From contig NZ_LR026975.1 in the NCBI RefSeq assembly GCF_900603025.1, positions 4,712,001 to 4,776,000 on the forward strand: 64,000 nt of DNA. Direction: 5' to 3'. Every line of letters starts with the position of its first letter. Position 1 is the stretch's first letter. The position numbers were made by a program, and so were the translations under genes. This DNA is from Mycolicibacterium hassiacum DSM 44199. Its GTDB lineage: Bacteria > Actinomycetota > Actinomycetes > Mycobacteriales > Mycobacteriaceae. The notes under the pieces are model-generated. The model was not told where the DNA came from, searched no databases, and was given only the letters and a program-made list of their open reading frames with translations. Shown piece after piece: positions 54,444 through 64,000 of the stretch.

Positions 54444-55466
54444 ATGCCCAAGAAGAACCGGGCCAAGAACAACCGGCGCCGGCGTCACCGCATACTCGCG
54501 CTGCTGGCGGCCGCATCGGTGGCCGTGGTGGTCGGGCTGGTCGCGGTGCTGGTGTGGGTCTGGCAGCGGGCGCCGGAGGGGCCGCCGCCGGGGGAACCGC
54601 CGACCGCGGGGCCGCCGGGTGCCGTCCCGCCGACCAAGAAACCCCGGCCGGAGTTCCAGGACGCCAGCTGCCCCGACGTGCAGTTGGTGTCGGTGCCCGG
54701 CACCTGGGAGTCGTCGCGGCAGCTCGATCCGTTCAACCCGACGCAGTTCCCGGCGGCGCTGCTGCTCAACGTCACCAACCCGTTGCGCCAGCAGTTCGAC
54801 CCGGGGCGGGTGGAGATCTACACGATCCCCTACACCGCGCAGTTCCATAACCCGTTCTCGGCCGACAAGCAGATGTCGTACAACGACAGCCGCGCCGAGG
54901 GGTACGAGACCACCAAGAGGGTGCTGGCGGAGATGGCCGACCGCTGCCCGCTGACCAGCTATGTGCTGATCGGGTTCTCGCAGGGTGCGGTGATCGCCGG
55001 CGACATCGCCAGCGACATCGGCAACGGGCGCGGCCCGGTCGACGAGGATCTGGTGCTGGGTGTGACGCTGATCGCCGACGGGCGGCGCCAGCCCGGGGTG
55101 GGCCAGGACGTCGGGCCGAACCCGCCCGGACAGGGCGCCGAGATCACCCTGCACGAGGTGCCGATGCTCGACGAGTTCGGCCTGGCCATGACCGGGCCGC
55201 GGCCGGGCGGTTTCGGCCTGCTCAACAACCGCGTCTTCCAGATCTGCGCCACCGGGGACCTGATCTGCTCGGCGCCCGAGTCGGCGTTCAACATCACCCA
55301 GCTGCCCAGGACGCTGGAGGTGCTCAGCGGCGGTGCGGGACAACCGGTCCACGCGATGTACAACACCCCGCAGTTCTGGAACTTCGACGGCGCGTCGGCT
55401 ACCCAGTGGACCCTGGGCTGGGCGCGGCAGCTGATCGAGAACGCACCGCACCCGAAACATGGCTGA
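54444..55466 (+). CDS. Rv3802c-like cutinase-family lipase/thioesterase
   Basis: The 340-residue protein has an N-terminal membrane anchor ([20 protein letters not shown]), a Pro-rich spacer and a cutinase-fold hydrolase with the nucleophile in [20 protein letters not shown]. The Asp and His of the triad are in [13 protein letters not shown] and in GQPVHAMYN. The homologue Rv3802c is an essential phospholipase/thioesterase that affects mycolate balance and is inhibited by tetrahydrolipstatin. It directly precedes fadD32 as in other mycobacteria. Confidence 0.92.
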   Translation: MPKKNRAKNNRRRRHRILALLAAASVAVVVGLVAVLVWVWQRAPEGPPPGEPPTAGPPGAVPPTKKPRPEFQDASCPDVQLVSVPGTWESSRQLDPFNPTQFPAALLLNVTNPLRQQFDPGRVEIYTIPYTAQFHNPFSADKQMSYNDSRAEGYETTKRVLAEMADRCPLTSYVLIGFSQGAVIAGDIASDIGNGRGPVDEDLVLGVTLIADGRRQPGVGQDVGPNPPGQGAEITLHEVPMLDEFGLAMTGPRPGGFGLLNNRVFQICATGDLICSAPESAFNITQLPRTLEVLSGGAGQPVHAMYNTPQFWNFDGASATQWTLGWARQLIENAPHPKHG

Positions 55467-55631
55467 CCCGTGACCGGACTGATTTGGAGCGGGTTCGGCC
55501 GGTCACCTAACATTAAGAAATAAGTAAGAGCTGTAGGCGACGGTCGACCGGTAGGATCGTCGGGTTTGGGCGGCCCGAACTCGCGCGGAATGTGGCATTC
55601 AGGGCACGCGTGCCTTTGACAGGAGAGTGAG
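55467..55631 (+). promoter_or_regulatory. fadD32 operon promoter region
   Basis: 165 bases with an AT-rich patch (55507-55528, around CATTAAGAAATAAGTAAGAG) unusual for this chromosome. TAGGAT (55552-55557) is a possible -10 element and GACAGGAGAGTGAG the ribosome site before the fadD32 ATG. It should drive fadD32-pks13-accD4. Confidence 0.5.
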
Positions 55632-57524
55632 ATGGCGTTTCATAACCCGTTCATCAAAGACGGGCTGATCAAGTTCCCGGATGGCGGCAGCCTGGTCAAG
55701 CACGTCGAGCGATGGGCCAAGGTACGTGGCGACAAGCTCGCCTACCGCTTTCTCGACTTCTCGACCGAACGTGAAGGCATCGCGCGCGATCTGCACTGGA
55801 ACGAGTTCGGTGCCCGCAACCGTGCCGTCGGCGCCCGCCTGCAGCAGGTCACCCAGCCGGGCGACCGGGTCGCCATCCTCTGCCCGCAGAGCCTGGAATA
55901 CCTGGTCGCGTTCTTCGGCACGCTCTACGCCGGCCGGATCGCGGTGCCGCTGTTCGACCCGTCCGAACCCGGTCACGTGGGCCGGTTGCACGCCGTGCTC
56001 AAGGACTGCAAGCCGGCCGCGGTGCTGACCACCACCGCGGCCGCCGAGGGCGTGCGCAAGTTCTTCCGTGCCTATCCGCCCAACGAGCGGCCCCGGGTGA
56101 TCGCCGTCGACGCGGTGCCCGACGAGGTCGGCGCCACCTGGGTGGAGCCGCCGGTGCCGGACGAGACCACCATCGCCTACCTGCAGTACACCTCGGGCTC
56201 GACCCGGATCCCGACCGGTGTGCAGATCACCCACCTGAACCTGGCCACCAACGTGGTGCAGGTGATCGAGGCGCTCGAGGGCGAGGAGGGCGACCGCGGC
56301 GTCACCTGGCTGCCGTTCTTCCACGACATGGGGCTCATCACGGTGATGCTGTCGCCGATGATCGGCCACTACGTGACGTTCATGACCCCGGCCGCGTTCG
56401 TGCGCCGGCCCGGCCGCTGGATCCGCGAGCTGGCCCGCAAGGAGGGCGACACCGGGATGACCTACTCGGTGGCGCCCAACTTCGCGTTCGACCACGCGGC
56501 CGCCCGCGGGCTGCCGCGGCCCGGTGAGCCGCCGCTGGACCTGTCGAACGTCAAGGCGATCCTCAACGGCTCCGAGCCGATCTCGGCGGCCACCGTGCGC
56601 CGGTTCAACGAGGCGTTCGGCCCGTACGGCTTCCAGCCCAAGGCGATCAAGCCGTCCTACGGCCTGGCCGAGGCGACGCTGTTCGTGTCGACCACCCCGA
56701 TGGGCGAGCCGCCGAAGATCATCACCGTCGACCGCGACGAGCTGAACAACGGCCGGTTCGTCGAGGTGCCGGAGGATTCGCCGAAGGCGGTGCCGCAGGC
56801 CTCGGCCGGCAAGGTCGGGGTCGCCGAGTGGGCGGTGATCGTCGACGCCGAGACCGCCTCCGAGCTGCCCGACGGGCAGATCGGCGAGATCTGGATCAGC
56901 GGCCAGAACATGGGCACCGGCTACTGGGGCAAGCCCGAGGAGACGGTCGCGACGTTCCAGAACATCCTCAAGTCGCGCACCAACCCGTCGCACGCCGAGG
57001 GCGCGCCGGACGACGCCACCTGGGTGCGCACCGGCGACCTCGGCGCCTACTACAACGGCGACCTCTACATCACCGGCCGGGTCAAGGACCTGATCATCAT
57101 CGACGGGCGCAACCACTACCCGCAGGACATCGAGTTCACCGCGCAGGAGGCCAGCAAGGCGCTGCGCACCGGCTTCGTCGCCGCGTTCTCGGTGCCGGCC
57201 AACCAGCTGCCGGACGAGGTGTTCGAGAACGCGCACTCCGGGCTCAAGCGCGATCCCGAGGACACCTCCGAACAGTTGGTCATCGTCGGCGAGCGCGCCC
57301 CCGGCGCCCACAAGCTCGACGTCGGCCCGATTGCCGACGAGATCCGCGCCGCGGTGGCGGTGCGCCACGGAGTCACCGTGCGTGACGTGTTGCTGACGCC
57401 GGCGGGTGCGATCCCGCGGACGTCCAGCGGAAAGATCGGCCGGCGGGCGTGCCGCGCGGCCTACCTCGACGGCAGTCTGCGCAGCGGGAAAGTGGCCAAC
57501 GCCTTCCCTGACGAGACTGACTGA
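55632..57524 (+). CDS. fadD32: Long-chain fatty-acyl-AMP ligase FadD32
   Basis: The 630-residue FAAL has the P-loop-like motif [20 protein letters not shown], the insertion typical of FAALs, [14 protein letters not shown], and the C-terminal hinge [20 protein letters not shown] with a final Lys region [14 protein letters not shown]. It adenylates meromycolic acid and loads it on the N-terminal ACP of Pks13. It begins with [20 protein letters not shown], identical in type to M. tuberculosis. Followed by pks13 after 15 bases. Confidence 0.97.
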   Translation: MAFHNPFIKDGLIKFPDGGSLVKHVERWAKVRGDKLAYRFLDFSTEREGIARDLHWNEFGARNRAVGARLQQVTQPGDRVAILCPQSLEYLVAFFGTLYAGRIAVPLFDPSEPGHVGRLHAVLKDCKPAAVLTTTAAAEGVRKFFRAYPPNERPRVIAVDAVPDEVGATWVEPPVPDETTIAYLQYTSGSTRIPTGVQITHLNLATNVVQVIEALEGEEGDRGVTWLPFFHDMGLITVMLSPMIGHYVTFMTPAAFVRRPGRWIRELARKEGDTGMTYSVAPNFAFDHAAARGLPRPGEPPLDLSNVKAILNGSEPISAATVRRFNEAFGPYGFQPKAIKPSYGLAEATLFVSTTPMGEPPKIITVDRDELNNGRFVEVPEDSPKAVPQASAGKVGVAEWAVIVDAETASELPDGQIGEIWISGQNMGTGYWGKPEETVATFQNILKSRTNPSHAEGAPDDATWVRTGDLGAYYNGDLYITGRVKDLIIIDGRNHYPQDIEFTAQEASKALRTGFVAAFSVPANQLPDEVFENAHSGLKRDPEDTSEQLVIVGERAPGAHKLDVGPIADEIRAAVAVRHGVTVRDVLLTPAGAIPRTSSGKIGRRACRAAYLDGSLRSGKVANAFPDETD

Positions 57525-57539
57525 CAGCGAATACGGAAT

Positions 57540-60500
57540 ATGGCTGACACACAAGACTTCTCGCAGCAACCGCAACCCGACGCCGCCGATCCCGGTCCGG
57601 ACACCGCCGAGGTGACCCAGCCCGCCGACGGCCGGCCCGCGGACAAGAAGCCGGCGCGCACCGACATGACGGTTGCCGAGATGAAGGAGTGGCTGCGCAA
57701 CTGGGTTGCCAACGCCACCGGCCAGTCGCCCGACGCGATCAGCGAGACCACCCCGATGGTCGAGCTGGGGTTGTCGTCACGCGACGCCGTCGCGATGGCC
57801 AGCGACATCGAGGACCTCACCGGGGTGACGCTGACCGCGACGGTGGCGTTCCGCCATCCCACCATCGAGTCGCTGGCCCAGGTGATCATCGAGGGCGAGC
57901 CGGAGCTAGAGGTCGCCGACGACGGCGGCGAGGACTGGTCGCGCGAACGCGACGTCGAGGACATCGCGATCGTCGGCCTGGCCACCCGCTTCCCGGGCGA
58001 CATGAACACCCCGGAGGAGACCTGGCAGGCGCTGCTGGAGGGCCGGGACGCGATCACGGACCTGCCCGAGGACCGCTGGCAGGAGTTCCTCGGTGAGCCG
58101 CGGATCGCCGAACGGGTCGGCAAGGCGCGCACCCGCGGCGGCTATCTGTCCGACATCAAGGGCTTCGACGCGGAGTTCTTCGCGCTGTCGAAGATGGAGG
58201 CCGACAACCTCGACCCGCAGCAGCGGATGGCGCTCGAGTTGACCTGGGAGGCGCTGGAGGACGCGCGCATCCCGGCGTCGAGCCTGCGCGGCGCCAATGT
58301 CGGCGTCTACATCGGCAGCTCGCTGAACGACTACAGCTTCCTGGCGATGTCGGACCCGTCGGTCGCACACCCGTACGCGATCACCGGCACCGCGAGTTCG
58401 ATCATCGCCAACCGGGTCAGCTACTTCTTCGACTTCCGCGGCCCGTCGGTCGCGATCGACACCGCGTGCTCGTCGTCGCTGGTCGCCGCGCACCACGGGG
58501 TGCAGGCGCTGCGCAACGGCGAGGCCGACGTGGCGATCGTCGGCGGGGTGAACGCGCTGATCACCCCGCTGGTGACGGTCGGCTTCGACGAGGTCGGCGG
58601 GGTGTTGGCGCCGGACGGCCGGATCAAGTCGTTCTCCGCCGACGCCGACGGTTACGCCCGCTCCGAGGGCGGCGGCATCCTGGTGCTCAAGCGGCTGTCG
58701 GATGCCCGCCGGGACGGCGACCAGATCTACGCGATCATCGCCGGCAGCGCGGTCAACCACGACGGCCGGTCCAACGGCCTGCTGGCACCGAACCCGGACG
58801 CCCAGGCCGACGTGCTGCGCAAGGCCTACAAGGACGCCGGGATCAACCCGCGGCTGGTCGACTACATCGAGGCGCACGGCACCGGCACCATCCTCGGTGA
58901 CCCGATCGAGGCCGAGGCGCTGGGGCGGGTGGTCGGCAAGGGCCGCCCGGCCGACAAGCCGGTGCTGCTCGGCGCGGTGAAATCCAATGTGGGGCACCTG
59001 GAGTCGGCGGCAGGCGCGGCCAGCCTGGCGAAGATGGCGCTGGCGCTCAAGAACAACAAGATCCCACCGTCGATCAACTACTCCGGACCCAACCCGTATA
59101 TTGACTTCGAGGGCTGGCGGCTCAAGGTGGCCGACACGGTGACCGACTGGCCGCGCTACAGCGGTTACGCGATCACCGGTGTGTCCGGCTTCGGGTTCGG
59201 CGGCGCCAACGCGCATCTGGTGCTGCGCGAGGTGCTGCCGTCGGATCTCGTTGAGCCCGAACCGGAACCGGAACCCGAAAAGGAGAAGCCCGCCGCCTCG
59301 GACGCCGACGCCGTCTACATCGGCGGGGTCCGGGTCGACGAGGACGGCGAATTCCTCGAGGAACGGTACGAATTCGCCGACGACGGGCCCGCCTATGCGG
59401 CTGACGAGGAGCCGGAACTGCCCGGCATGACCGAGCGGGCCAAGGAGCTGCTCGAGGCCGCCCGCGCGGAGTTGGCCGCCAAGGAGGAGGCTGGCGAACT
59501 TCCGAAACCGCTTATCCCGCTGGCAGTTTCGGGCTTCCTGACCTCCCGCAAGAAGGCCACCGCCGCGGAGCTGGCGGACTGGATCGACAGCCCCGAGGGG
59601 CGGGCGTCGTCGCTGGAGTCGATCGGCCGGGCGCTGTCGCGGCGCAACCACGGGCGCTCCCGTGCGGTGGTGCTGGCCCGCGACCACGACGAGGCGATCA
59701 AGGGTCTGCGCGCGCTGGCCGAGGGCAAGCAGGCGCCGAACGTGTACGCCGCCGACGGCCCGGTCACCAACGGGCCGGTGTGGGTGCTGGCCGGTTTCGG
59801 CTCGCAGCACCGCAAGATGGCCAAGACCCTGTACCTGCGCAACGAGGTGTTCGCCGAGTGGATCAACAAGGTCGACTCGCTGGTGCAGGATGAGCGCGGC
59901 TACTCGATCCTGGAGCTGATCCTCGACGACGCGGTCGACTACACCGACGAGACCTGCCAGTACCCGATCGAGGTCGTGCAGCTGGTCATCTACGCGATCC
60001 AGATCGCGCTGGGCGAGCTGCTCAAGCACTACGGCGCGAAACCGGCCGCGGTGATCGGACAGTCGCTCGGCGAGGCGGCCGCGGCGTACTTCGCCGGCGG
60101 GCTGTCGCTGGAGGACGCCACCCGCACCATCTGCTCGCGCGCCCATCTGATGGGCGAGGGCGAGGCGATGCTGTTCGGCGAGTGGATCCGGCTGATGGCG
60201 CTGGTCGAGTACTCGCCGGAAGAGATCGAGACGGTGTTCGCCGATTTCAAGGATCTCGAGGTGTGCGTGTACGCCGCGCCCACCCAGACCGTGATCGGCG
60301 GGCCGCCCGATCAGGTGGACGCGATCATCGCCCGGGCCGAATCCGAGGGCAAGTTCGCCCGCAAGTTCCAGACCAAGGGCGCGAGCCACACCTCGCAGAT
60401 GGACCCGCTGCTCGGCGAGCTCGCGGCCGAGCTGCAGGGCATTTCGCCCAAGCCGATCGCGATCAACTACTACTCGACGGTGCACGAGGGCAAGCTGATC

Positions 60501-63086
60501 CGGCCCGGCGAGGTCATCCACGACGTGGACTACTGGCGCAAGGGCCTGCGTCACTCGGTGTACTTCACCCAGGGGGTGCGCAACGCCGTCGACAACGGCC
60601 ACACCACCTTCATCGAGCTGGCCCCGAACCCGGTGGCACTGATGCAGGTCGGCCTGACCACGGCCGCGGCCGGTCTGCACGACGCGCAGCTGATCGGCAC
60701 GCTGGCGCGCAAGCAGGACGAGGTCGAGTCGATGCTGCACGCAGTGGCGCAGCTCTACGTCTACGGCCACGACCTCGATTTCCGCACCCTGTTCGGCAAG
60801 GGCGAGTGCGCCAACATCCCGCGCACCAAGTTCAAGCGCAAGCCGCACTGGCTCGACGCCCGGTTCACCGGCGACAGTTCGGCGGTGATGCCGGGCAACC
60901 ACGTCGCGCTGCCCGACGGCCGGCATGTCTGGGAGTACGCGCCCAAGGGCGAGACCGATCTCGCCGCGCTGGTGAAAGCCGCTGCCGCCCAAGTGCTTCC
61001 GGACGCCAAACTGGTGGCCGCCGAACAGCGCGCGGTGCCCGGTGCGGGGGCGCGGCTGGTGACCACGATGACCCGCCACCCGGGTGGGGCCAGCCTGCAG
61101 GTGCATGCCCGCATCGACGAGTCGTTCACATTGGTCTACGACGCCATCGTGAGCCGGGCCGGGGACGGCGGCCAGGCCGCGCTGCCGGCCGCGCTCGCCG
61201 CCGGGACCGTGGCGCCGACCTCGCTGGCCGAGCAGGTCACCGCTGCGCCGGAGCCGGCCGAGGAGGAGCCGGCGGCGGAGATCCTGCAGGACAACCTGAC
61301 CGCGGGCGCGGGCATGGGCGCCCAGTTCGCCAAGTGGTCGCCGGACTCCGGTGAGACCGTGCGCGAGCGGCTGGCCGCGATCGTCGGCGGCGCGATGGGC
61401 TACGAGCCCGAGGACCTGCCGTGGGAGGTGCCGCTGATCGAGCTCGGCCTCGACTCGCTGATGGCGGTGCGGATCAAGAACCGCGTGGAGTACGACTTCG
61501 ACCTGCCGCCGATCCAGCTGTCGGCGGTGCGCGACGCGAACCTGTACGCGGTCGAGAAGCTGATCACCTACGCGATCGAGCACCGCGACGAGGTCGAGAA
61601 GATCGCCGAGCACCAGAAGGGCAAGACGGCCGAGGAGATCGCCGCCGAGCAGGCCGAGCTGATGGGCGGCGCGACCACCATGGCCGAGCTGGAGAAGGTG
61701 CTCGCCGAGAAGGCGCCCGATCTCGCACAGGACCTGATCGGCGACCAGAACAAGGGCGACCAGAACAAGACCGACACCGCCGAGGACGAGGGCGGGGCGC
61801 CGCCCGCCCCGGCGGCCGAGGCCCCGCTGCCGCCGCCGCCGACCGACCCGTCGGGGCCGTCGGCGGACGCCCCGCTGCCGCCGCCGCCCACCGATCCGTC
61901 GGGGCCGAACGCCCAGACCGGCGGGCAGACCGAGGCCCAGAAGTCGGCGGCCGGGATCGCCGCGAAGGTGCTCACCCAGGAGGCGGTCACCGAGGCCCTG
62001 GGGGCGGACGTCCCGCCGCGTGACGCCGCCGAGCGGGTGACGTTCGCGACCTGGGCGATCGTCACCGGCAAGTCGCCGGGCGGCATCTTCAACGAGCTGC
62101 CGCCGATCGACGACGAGACCGCCGAGAAGATGGCCGCGCGGCTGTCCGAGCGGGCCGACGGGCCGATCACCGCCGAGGACGTCAAGCGGGCCAAGACGAT
62201 CGAGGAACTCGGCGAGACCGTGCGCCAGTACCTCGAGGCCGGCAAGGTCGACGGCTTCGTGCGCACCATCCGCGCCCGCGAGGAGGGCTCCGACCGGGTC
62301 CCGGTGTTCGTCTTCCACGCCGCGGGCGGATCGACGGTGGTGTACGAACCGCTGCTCAAGCGGCTGCCGCCGGGCACCCCGATGTACGGGTTCGAGCGGG
62401 TCGAGGGCTCGATCGAGGAACGCGCCCGCCAGTACGTGCCCAAGCTGATGGAGCTGCAGGGCAACGGGCCGTTCGTGCTGGCCGGCTGGTCACTCGGCGG
62501 TGTGCTCGCCTACGCCAGCGCGATCGGGCTCAAGGAGGCCGGTGCGGACGTGCGGTTCGTCGGGCTCATCGACACCGTGCGCGCGGGCGAGGAGATCCCG
62601 CAGACCAAGGAGGAGACCCGCGCCCGCTGGGAGCGGTACGCCCGGTTCGCCGAGCGCACCTTCAACGTCGAGATCCCCGAGATCCCCTACGAGGAGCTCG
62701 AGAAGCTCGACGACGAGGGGCAGGTGCAGTTCGTGCTCGACGCGGTGAAGGCCAGCGGGGTGCAGATCCCCGGCGGGATCATCGAGCACCAGCGCACGTC
62801 GTACCTGGATCAGCGCGCCATCGACACCGCGCAGCCGCGTTACTACGACGGCAAGGTCACGCTGTACATGGCTGACCGTTACCACGACGACGCGATCTAC
62901 TTCGAGCCGCGCTACGCGACCCGCAAGCCGGACGGCGGCTGGGGTGAGTTCGTCCGCGAGCTCGAGGTGGTCCACATCGGGGGCGAGCACATCCAGGTGA
63001 TCGACGAGCCGTACATTGCGAAGGTCGGCGCGCACATGAGCGAGGCCCTCAACCGCATCGAGTCGGAGGAGAAGCAGGGGAAGTGA
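57540..63086 (+). CDS. pks13: Mycolic acid condensing polyketide synthase Pks13
   Basis: The 1848-residue enzyme has the order ACP-KS-AT-ACP-TE. The N-terminal ACP is phosphopantetheinylated at Ser80 ([13 protein letters not shown]). The KS nucleophile is Cys310 (DTACSSSL), with HGTGT and NVGH His motifs. The AT nucleophile is Ser842 (GQSLGEAA), the C-terminal ACP Ser1306 ([10 protein letters not shown]), and the thioesterase Ser1651 (AGWSLGG). It condenses the meromycoloyl chain from FadD32 with a carboxylated C24-26 chain made by AccD4-containing carboxylase and releases it to trehalose. It is about 115 residues longer than M. tuberculosis Pks13, mostly in the Pro-rich ACP-TE linker with a duplicated [13 protein letters not shown] unit. 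Confidence 0.97.
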   Translation: MADTQDFSQQPQPDAADPGPDTAEVTQPADGRPADKKPARTDMTVAEMKEWLRNWVANATGQSPDAISETTPMVELGLSSRDAVAMASDIEDLTGVTLTATVAFRHPTIESLAQVIIEGEPELEVADDGGEDWSRERDVEDIAIVGLATRFPGDMNTPEETWQALLEGRDAITDLPEDRWQEFLGEPRIAERVGKARTRGGYLSDIKGFDAEFFALSKMEADNLDPQQRMALELTWEALEDARIPASSLRGANVGVYIGSSLNDYSFLAMSDPSVAHPYAITGTASSIIANRVSYFFDFRGPSVAIDTACSSSLVAAHHGVQALRNGEADVAIVGGVNALITPLVTVGFDEVGGVLAPDGRIKSFSADADGYARSEGGGILVLKRLSDARRDGDQIYAIIAGSAVNHDGRSNGLLAPNPDAQADVLRKAYKDAGINPRLVDYIEAHGTGTILGDPIEAEALGRVVGKGRPADKPVLLGAVKSNVGHLESAAGAASLAKMALALKNNKIPPSINYSGPNPYIDFEGWRLKVADTVTDWPRYSGYAITGVSGFGFGGANAHLVLREVLPSDLVEPEPEPEPEKEKPAASDADAVYIGGVRVDEDGEFLEERYEFADDGPAYAADEEPELPGMTERAKELLEAARAELAAKEEAGELPKPLIPLAVSGFLTSRKKATAAELADWIDSPEGRASSLESIGRALSRRNHGRSRAVVLARDHDEAIKGLRALAEGKQAPNVYAADGPVTNGPVWVLAGFGSQHRKMAKTLYLRNEVFAEWINKVDSLVQDERGYSILELILDDAVDYTDETCQYPIEVVQLVIYAIQIALGELLKHYGAKPAAVIGQSLGEAAAAYFAGGLSLEDATRTICSRAHLMGEGEAMLFGEWIRLMALVEYSPEEIETVFADFKDLEVCVYAAPTQTVIGGPPDQVDAIIARAESEGKFARKFQTKGASHTSQMDPLLGELAAELQGISPKPIAINYYSTVHEGKLIRPGEVIHDVDYWRKGLRHSVYFTQGVRNAVDNGHTTFIELAPNPVALMQVGLTTAAAGLHDAQLIGTLARKQDEVESMLHAVAQLYVYGHDLDFRTLFGKGECANIPRTKFKRKPHWLDARFTGDSSAVMPGNHVALPDGRHVWEYAPKGETDLAALVKAAAAQVLPDAKLVAAEQRAVPGAGARLVTTMTRHPGGASLQVHARIDESFTLVYDAIVSRAGDGGQAALPAALAAGTVAPTSLAEQVTAAPEPAEEEPAAEILQDNLTAGAGMGAQFAKWSPDSGETVRERLAAIVGGAMGYEPEDLPWEVPLIELGLDSLMAVRIKNRVEYDFDLPPIQLSAVRDANLYAVEKLITYAIEHRDEVEKIAEHQKGKTAEEIAAEQAELMGGATTMAELEKVLAEKAPDLAQDLIGDQNKGDQNKTDTAEDEGGAPPAPAAEAPLPPPPTDPSGPSADAPLPPPPTDPSGPNAQTGGQTEAQKSAAGIAAKVLTQEAVTEALGADVPPRDAAERVTFATWAIVTGKSPGGIFNELPPIDDETAEKMAARLSERADGPITAEDVKRAKTIEELGETVRQYLEAGKVDGFVRTIRAREEGSDRVPVFVFHAAGGSTVVYEPLLKRLPPGTPMYGFERVEGSIEERARQYVPKLMELQGNGPFVLAGWSLGGVLAYASAIGLKEAGADVRFVGLIDTVRAGEEIPQTKEETRARWERYARFAERTFNVEIPEIPYEELEKLDDEGQVQFVLDAVKASGVQIPGGIIEHQRTSYLDQRAIDTAQPRYYDGKVTLYMADRYHDDAIYFEPRYATRKPDGGWGEFVRELEVVHIGGEHIQVIDEPYIAKVGAHMSEALNRIESEEKQGK

Positions 63087-64000
63087 CGACTGAGGCGACC
63101 ACGGGGGCGCCCCCCACCACCCAGCCGAAGACCACCGCGGCCCTGCTGGCCGAGCTGCACGAGAAGCTCGAGCAGGCCAAGGAACCGGGCGGCGAGAAGG
63201 CCGTCGCCAAGCGCGCCAAGAAGGGCATCCCCAGCGCGCGGGACCGGATCCACGCGCTGGTCGACCCGGGCAGCTTCCTGGAGATCGGCGCCCTGTGCAA
63301 GACGCCGGGCGATCCGAATGCGCTGTACGGCGACGGGGTGGTGACCGGGCACGCCCGCATCAACGGCCGCCCGGTCGGCGTGTTCAGCCACGACCAGACC
63401 GTCTTCCAGGGCTCGGTCGGCGAGATGTTCGGCCGCAAGGTCGCCAAGCTGATGGAGTGGTGCGCCAAGGTCGGCTGCCCGATCATCGGCATCAACGATT
63501 CGGCGGGCGCGCGCATCCAGGACGCGGTCACCTCGCTGGCCTGGTACGCCGAGCTGGGCCGCCGCCACGAGCTGCTGCGCGGCCTGGTGCCGGAGATCTC
63601 GATAATCCTGGGCAAGTGCGCCGGCGGCGCGGTGTACTCGCCGATCCAGACCGACCTGATCGTCGCGGTGCGCGACCAGGGCTACATGTTCGTCACCGGC
63701 CCGGACGTCATCAAGGACGTCACCGGTGAGGAGGTGTCGCTCGACGAGCTCGGCGGCGCGGACGCCCAGGCCCGCTACGGCAACATCCACCAGGTGGTGG
63801 AGAGCGAGGCGGCGGCGTTCCAGTACGTGCGCGACTACCTGAGCTTCCTGCCGTCCAACACCTTCGACGATCCGCCGATCGTCAACCCGGGCCTGGAGCC
63901 GGAGCTCACCCCGCACGACTACGAGCTCGACTCGATCGTGCCGGACAACGACAACACCGCCTACGACATGTTCGAGATCCTGCTGCGGATCTTCGACGAC
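63083..64000 (+). CDS. accD4: Acyl-CoA carboxylase beta subunit AccD4 (3' end outside window)
   Basis: The GTG at 63083 overlaps the pks13 stop (GTGA). The 306 residues present carry the carboxyltransferase N-terminal domain: [60 protein letters not shown] (oxyanion loop), [20 protein letters not shown] and [20 protein letters not shown]. With AccA3 it carboxylates long-chain acyl-CoA to give the Pks13 extender. The frame is open to the last base of the window; the biotin-side C-terminal half is missing only because of the window edge. Confidence 0.95.
   Translation, partial: MTTEATTGAPPTTQPKTTAALLAELHEKLEQAKEPGGEKAVAKRAKKGIPSARDRIHALVDPGSFLEIGALCKTPGDPNALYGDGVVTGHARINGRPVGVFSHDQTVFQGSVGEMFGRKVAKLMEWCAKVGCPIIGINDSAGARIQDAVTSLAWYAELGRRHELLRGLVPEISIILGKCAGGAVYSPIQTDLIVAVRDQGYMFVTGPDVIKDVTGEEVSLDELGGADAQARYGNIHQVVESEAAAFQYVRDYLSFLPSNTFDDPPIVNPGLEPELTPHDYELDSIVPDNDNTAYDMFEILLRIFDD

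Noticed and set aside
57906..62318. A 1470-codon open frame antisense to pks13
   Set aside because: It is a shadow frame of high-GC coding sequence; the product is low-complexity Arg/Gly/Leu/Val and the sense strand has a complete, motif-rich polyketide synthase.

Overview
The window comes from a high-GC actinobacterial chromosome, almost certainly a rapidly growing mycobacterium (Mycolicibacterium type). From about 10 kb onward it carries the mycobacterial order (read backwards relative to M. tuberculosis Rv3855 to Rv3799): ethR/ethA, rraA, hns, an Rv3850-like gene, espR, an Rv3847-like gene, a superoxide dismutase, glpQ1, bfrB, an Rv3839-like gene, pheA, serS, the Rv3819/Rv3818-like pair, two PlsC acyltransferases, the Rv3811-like amidase, erp, and the arabinogalactan/mycolate cluster glf-glfT2-Rv3807c-ubiA-aftB-fbpA-fbpD-Rv3802c-fadD32-pks13-accD4. 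The SL-1 region found between these blocks in M. tuberculosis is absent. Family assignments come from motifs and remembered homologues; no database search was run.

Region 1 (1-9956) is an accessory island in which insertion sequences have landed in genes and in each other. It starts with the TOPRIM end of an OLD-family nuclease, overlapped by a UvrD-like helicase gene: a Gabija-like (class 2 OLD) defence pair. The helicase is split by an IS256-family element with an 8-bp target duplication, and removing the element restores an uninterrupted 481-codon frame. Next is an IS3-family element whose orfA holds a second IS3-family element and whose orfB is frameshifted. This composite abuts a 5'-truncated beta-propeller gene, itself split by an IS256 copy that in turn contains a diverged IS256 copy. 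The boundaries of four of the five elements are fixed to the base by target duplications.

Region 2 (9996-28.8 kb) holds dinB, the divergent ethR/ethA pair with its operator, a DUF222/HNH gene, rraA coupled to a MerR/TipAS regulator with a 19-bp-spacer promoter, hns, copC/copD, an ImmA/IrrE plus DUF6545 pair, espR, and a GDT1-type manganese exporter behind a candidate yybP-ykoY riboswitch. At the usual sodA position there is instead a nickel superoxide dismutase (sodN) with its maturation protease (sodX). A rhodanese, a DUF4328 membrane protein, glpQ1 and ferritin bfrB follow; bfrB and the later DUF2470 gene have IdeR-type iron boxes.

Region 3 (28.9-44.3 kb) is mostly housekeeping and envelope-related: an LCP ligase, a CPBP protease, pheA-phosphoglycerate mutase, a septum-formation family protein, serS, a metallo-beta-lactamase/Rieske fusion, two PlsC acyltransferases with a HAD phosphatase, a peptidoglycan amidase with LGFP repeats, and Erp.

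Region 4 (44.4-64 kb) is the cell-wall core. glf and glfT2 build galactan. The Rv3807c-like phosphatase and UbiA make the arabinose donor precursor, and AftB adds terminal arabinose. FadD32, Pks13 and AccD4 activate and condense meromycolic and carboxylated acyl chains. FbpA transfers mycolates, with FbpD and the Rv3802c-like lipase beside it. The last gene, accD4, runs off the window.
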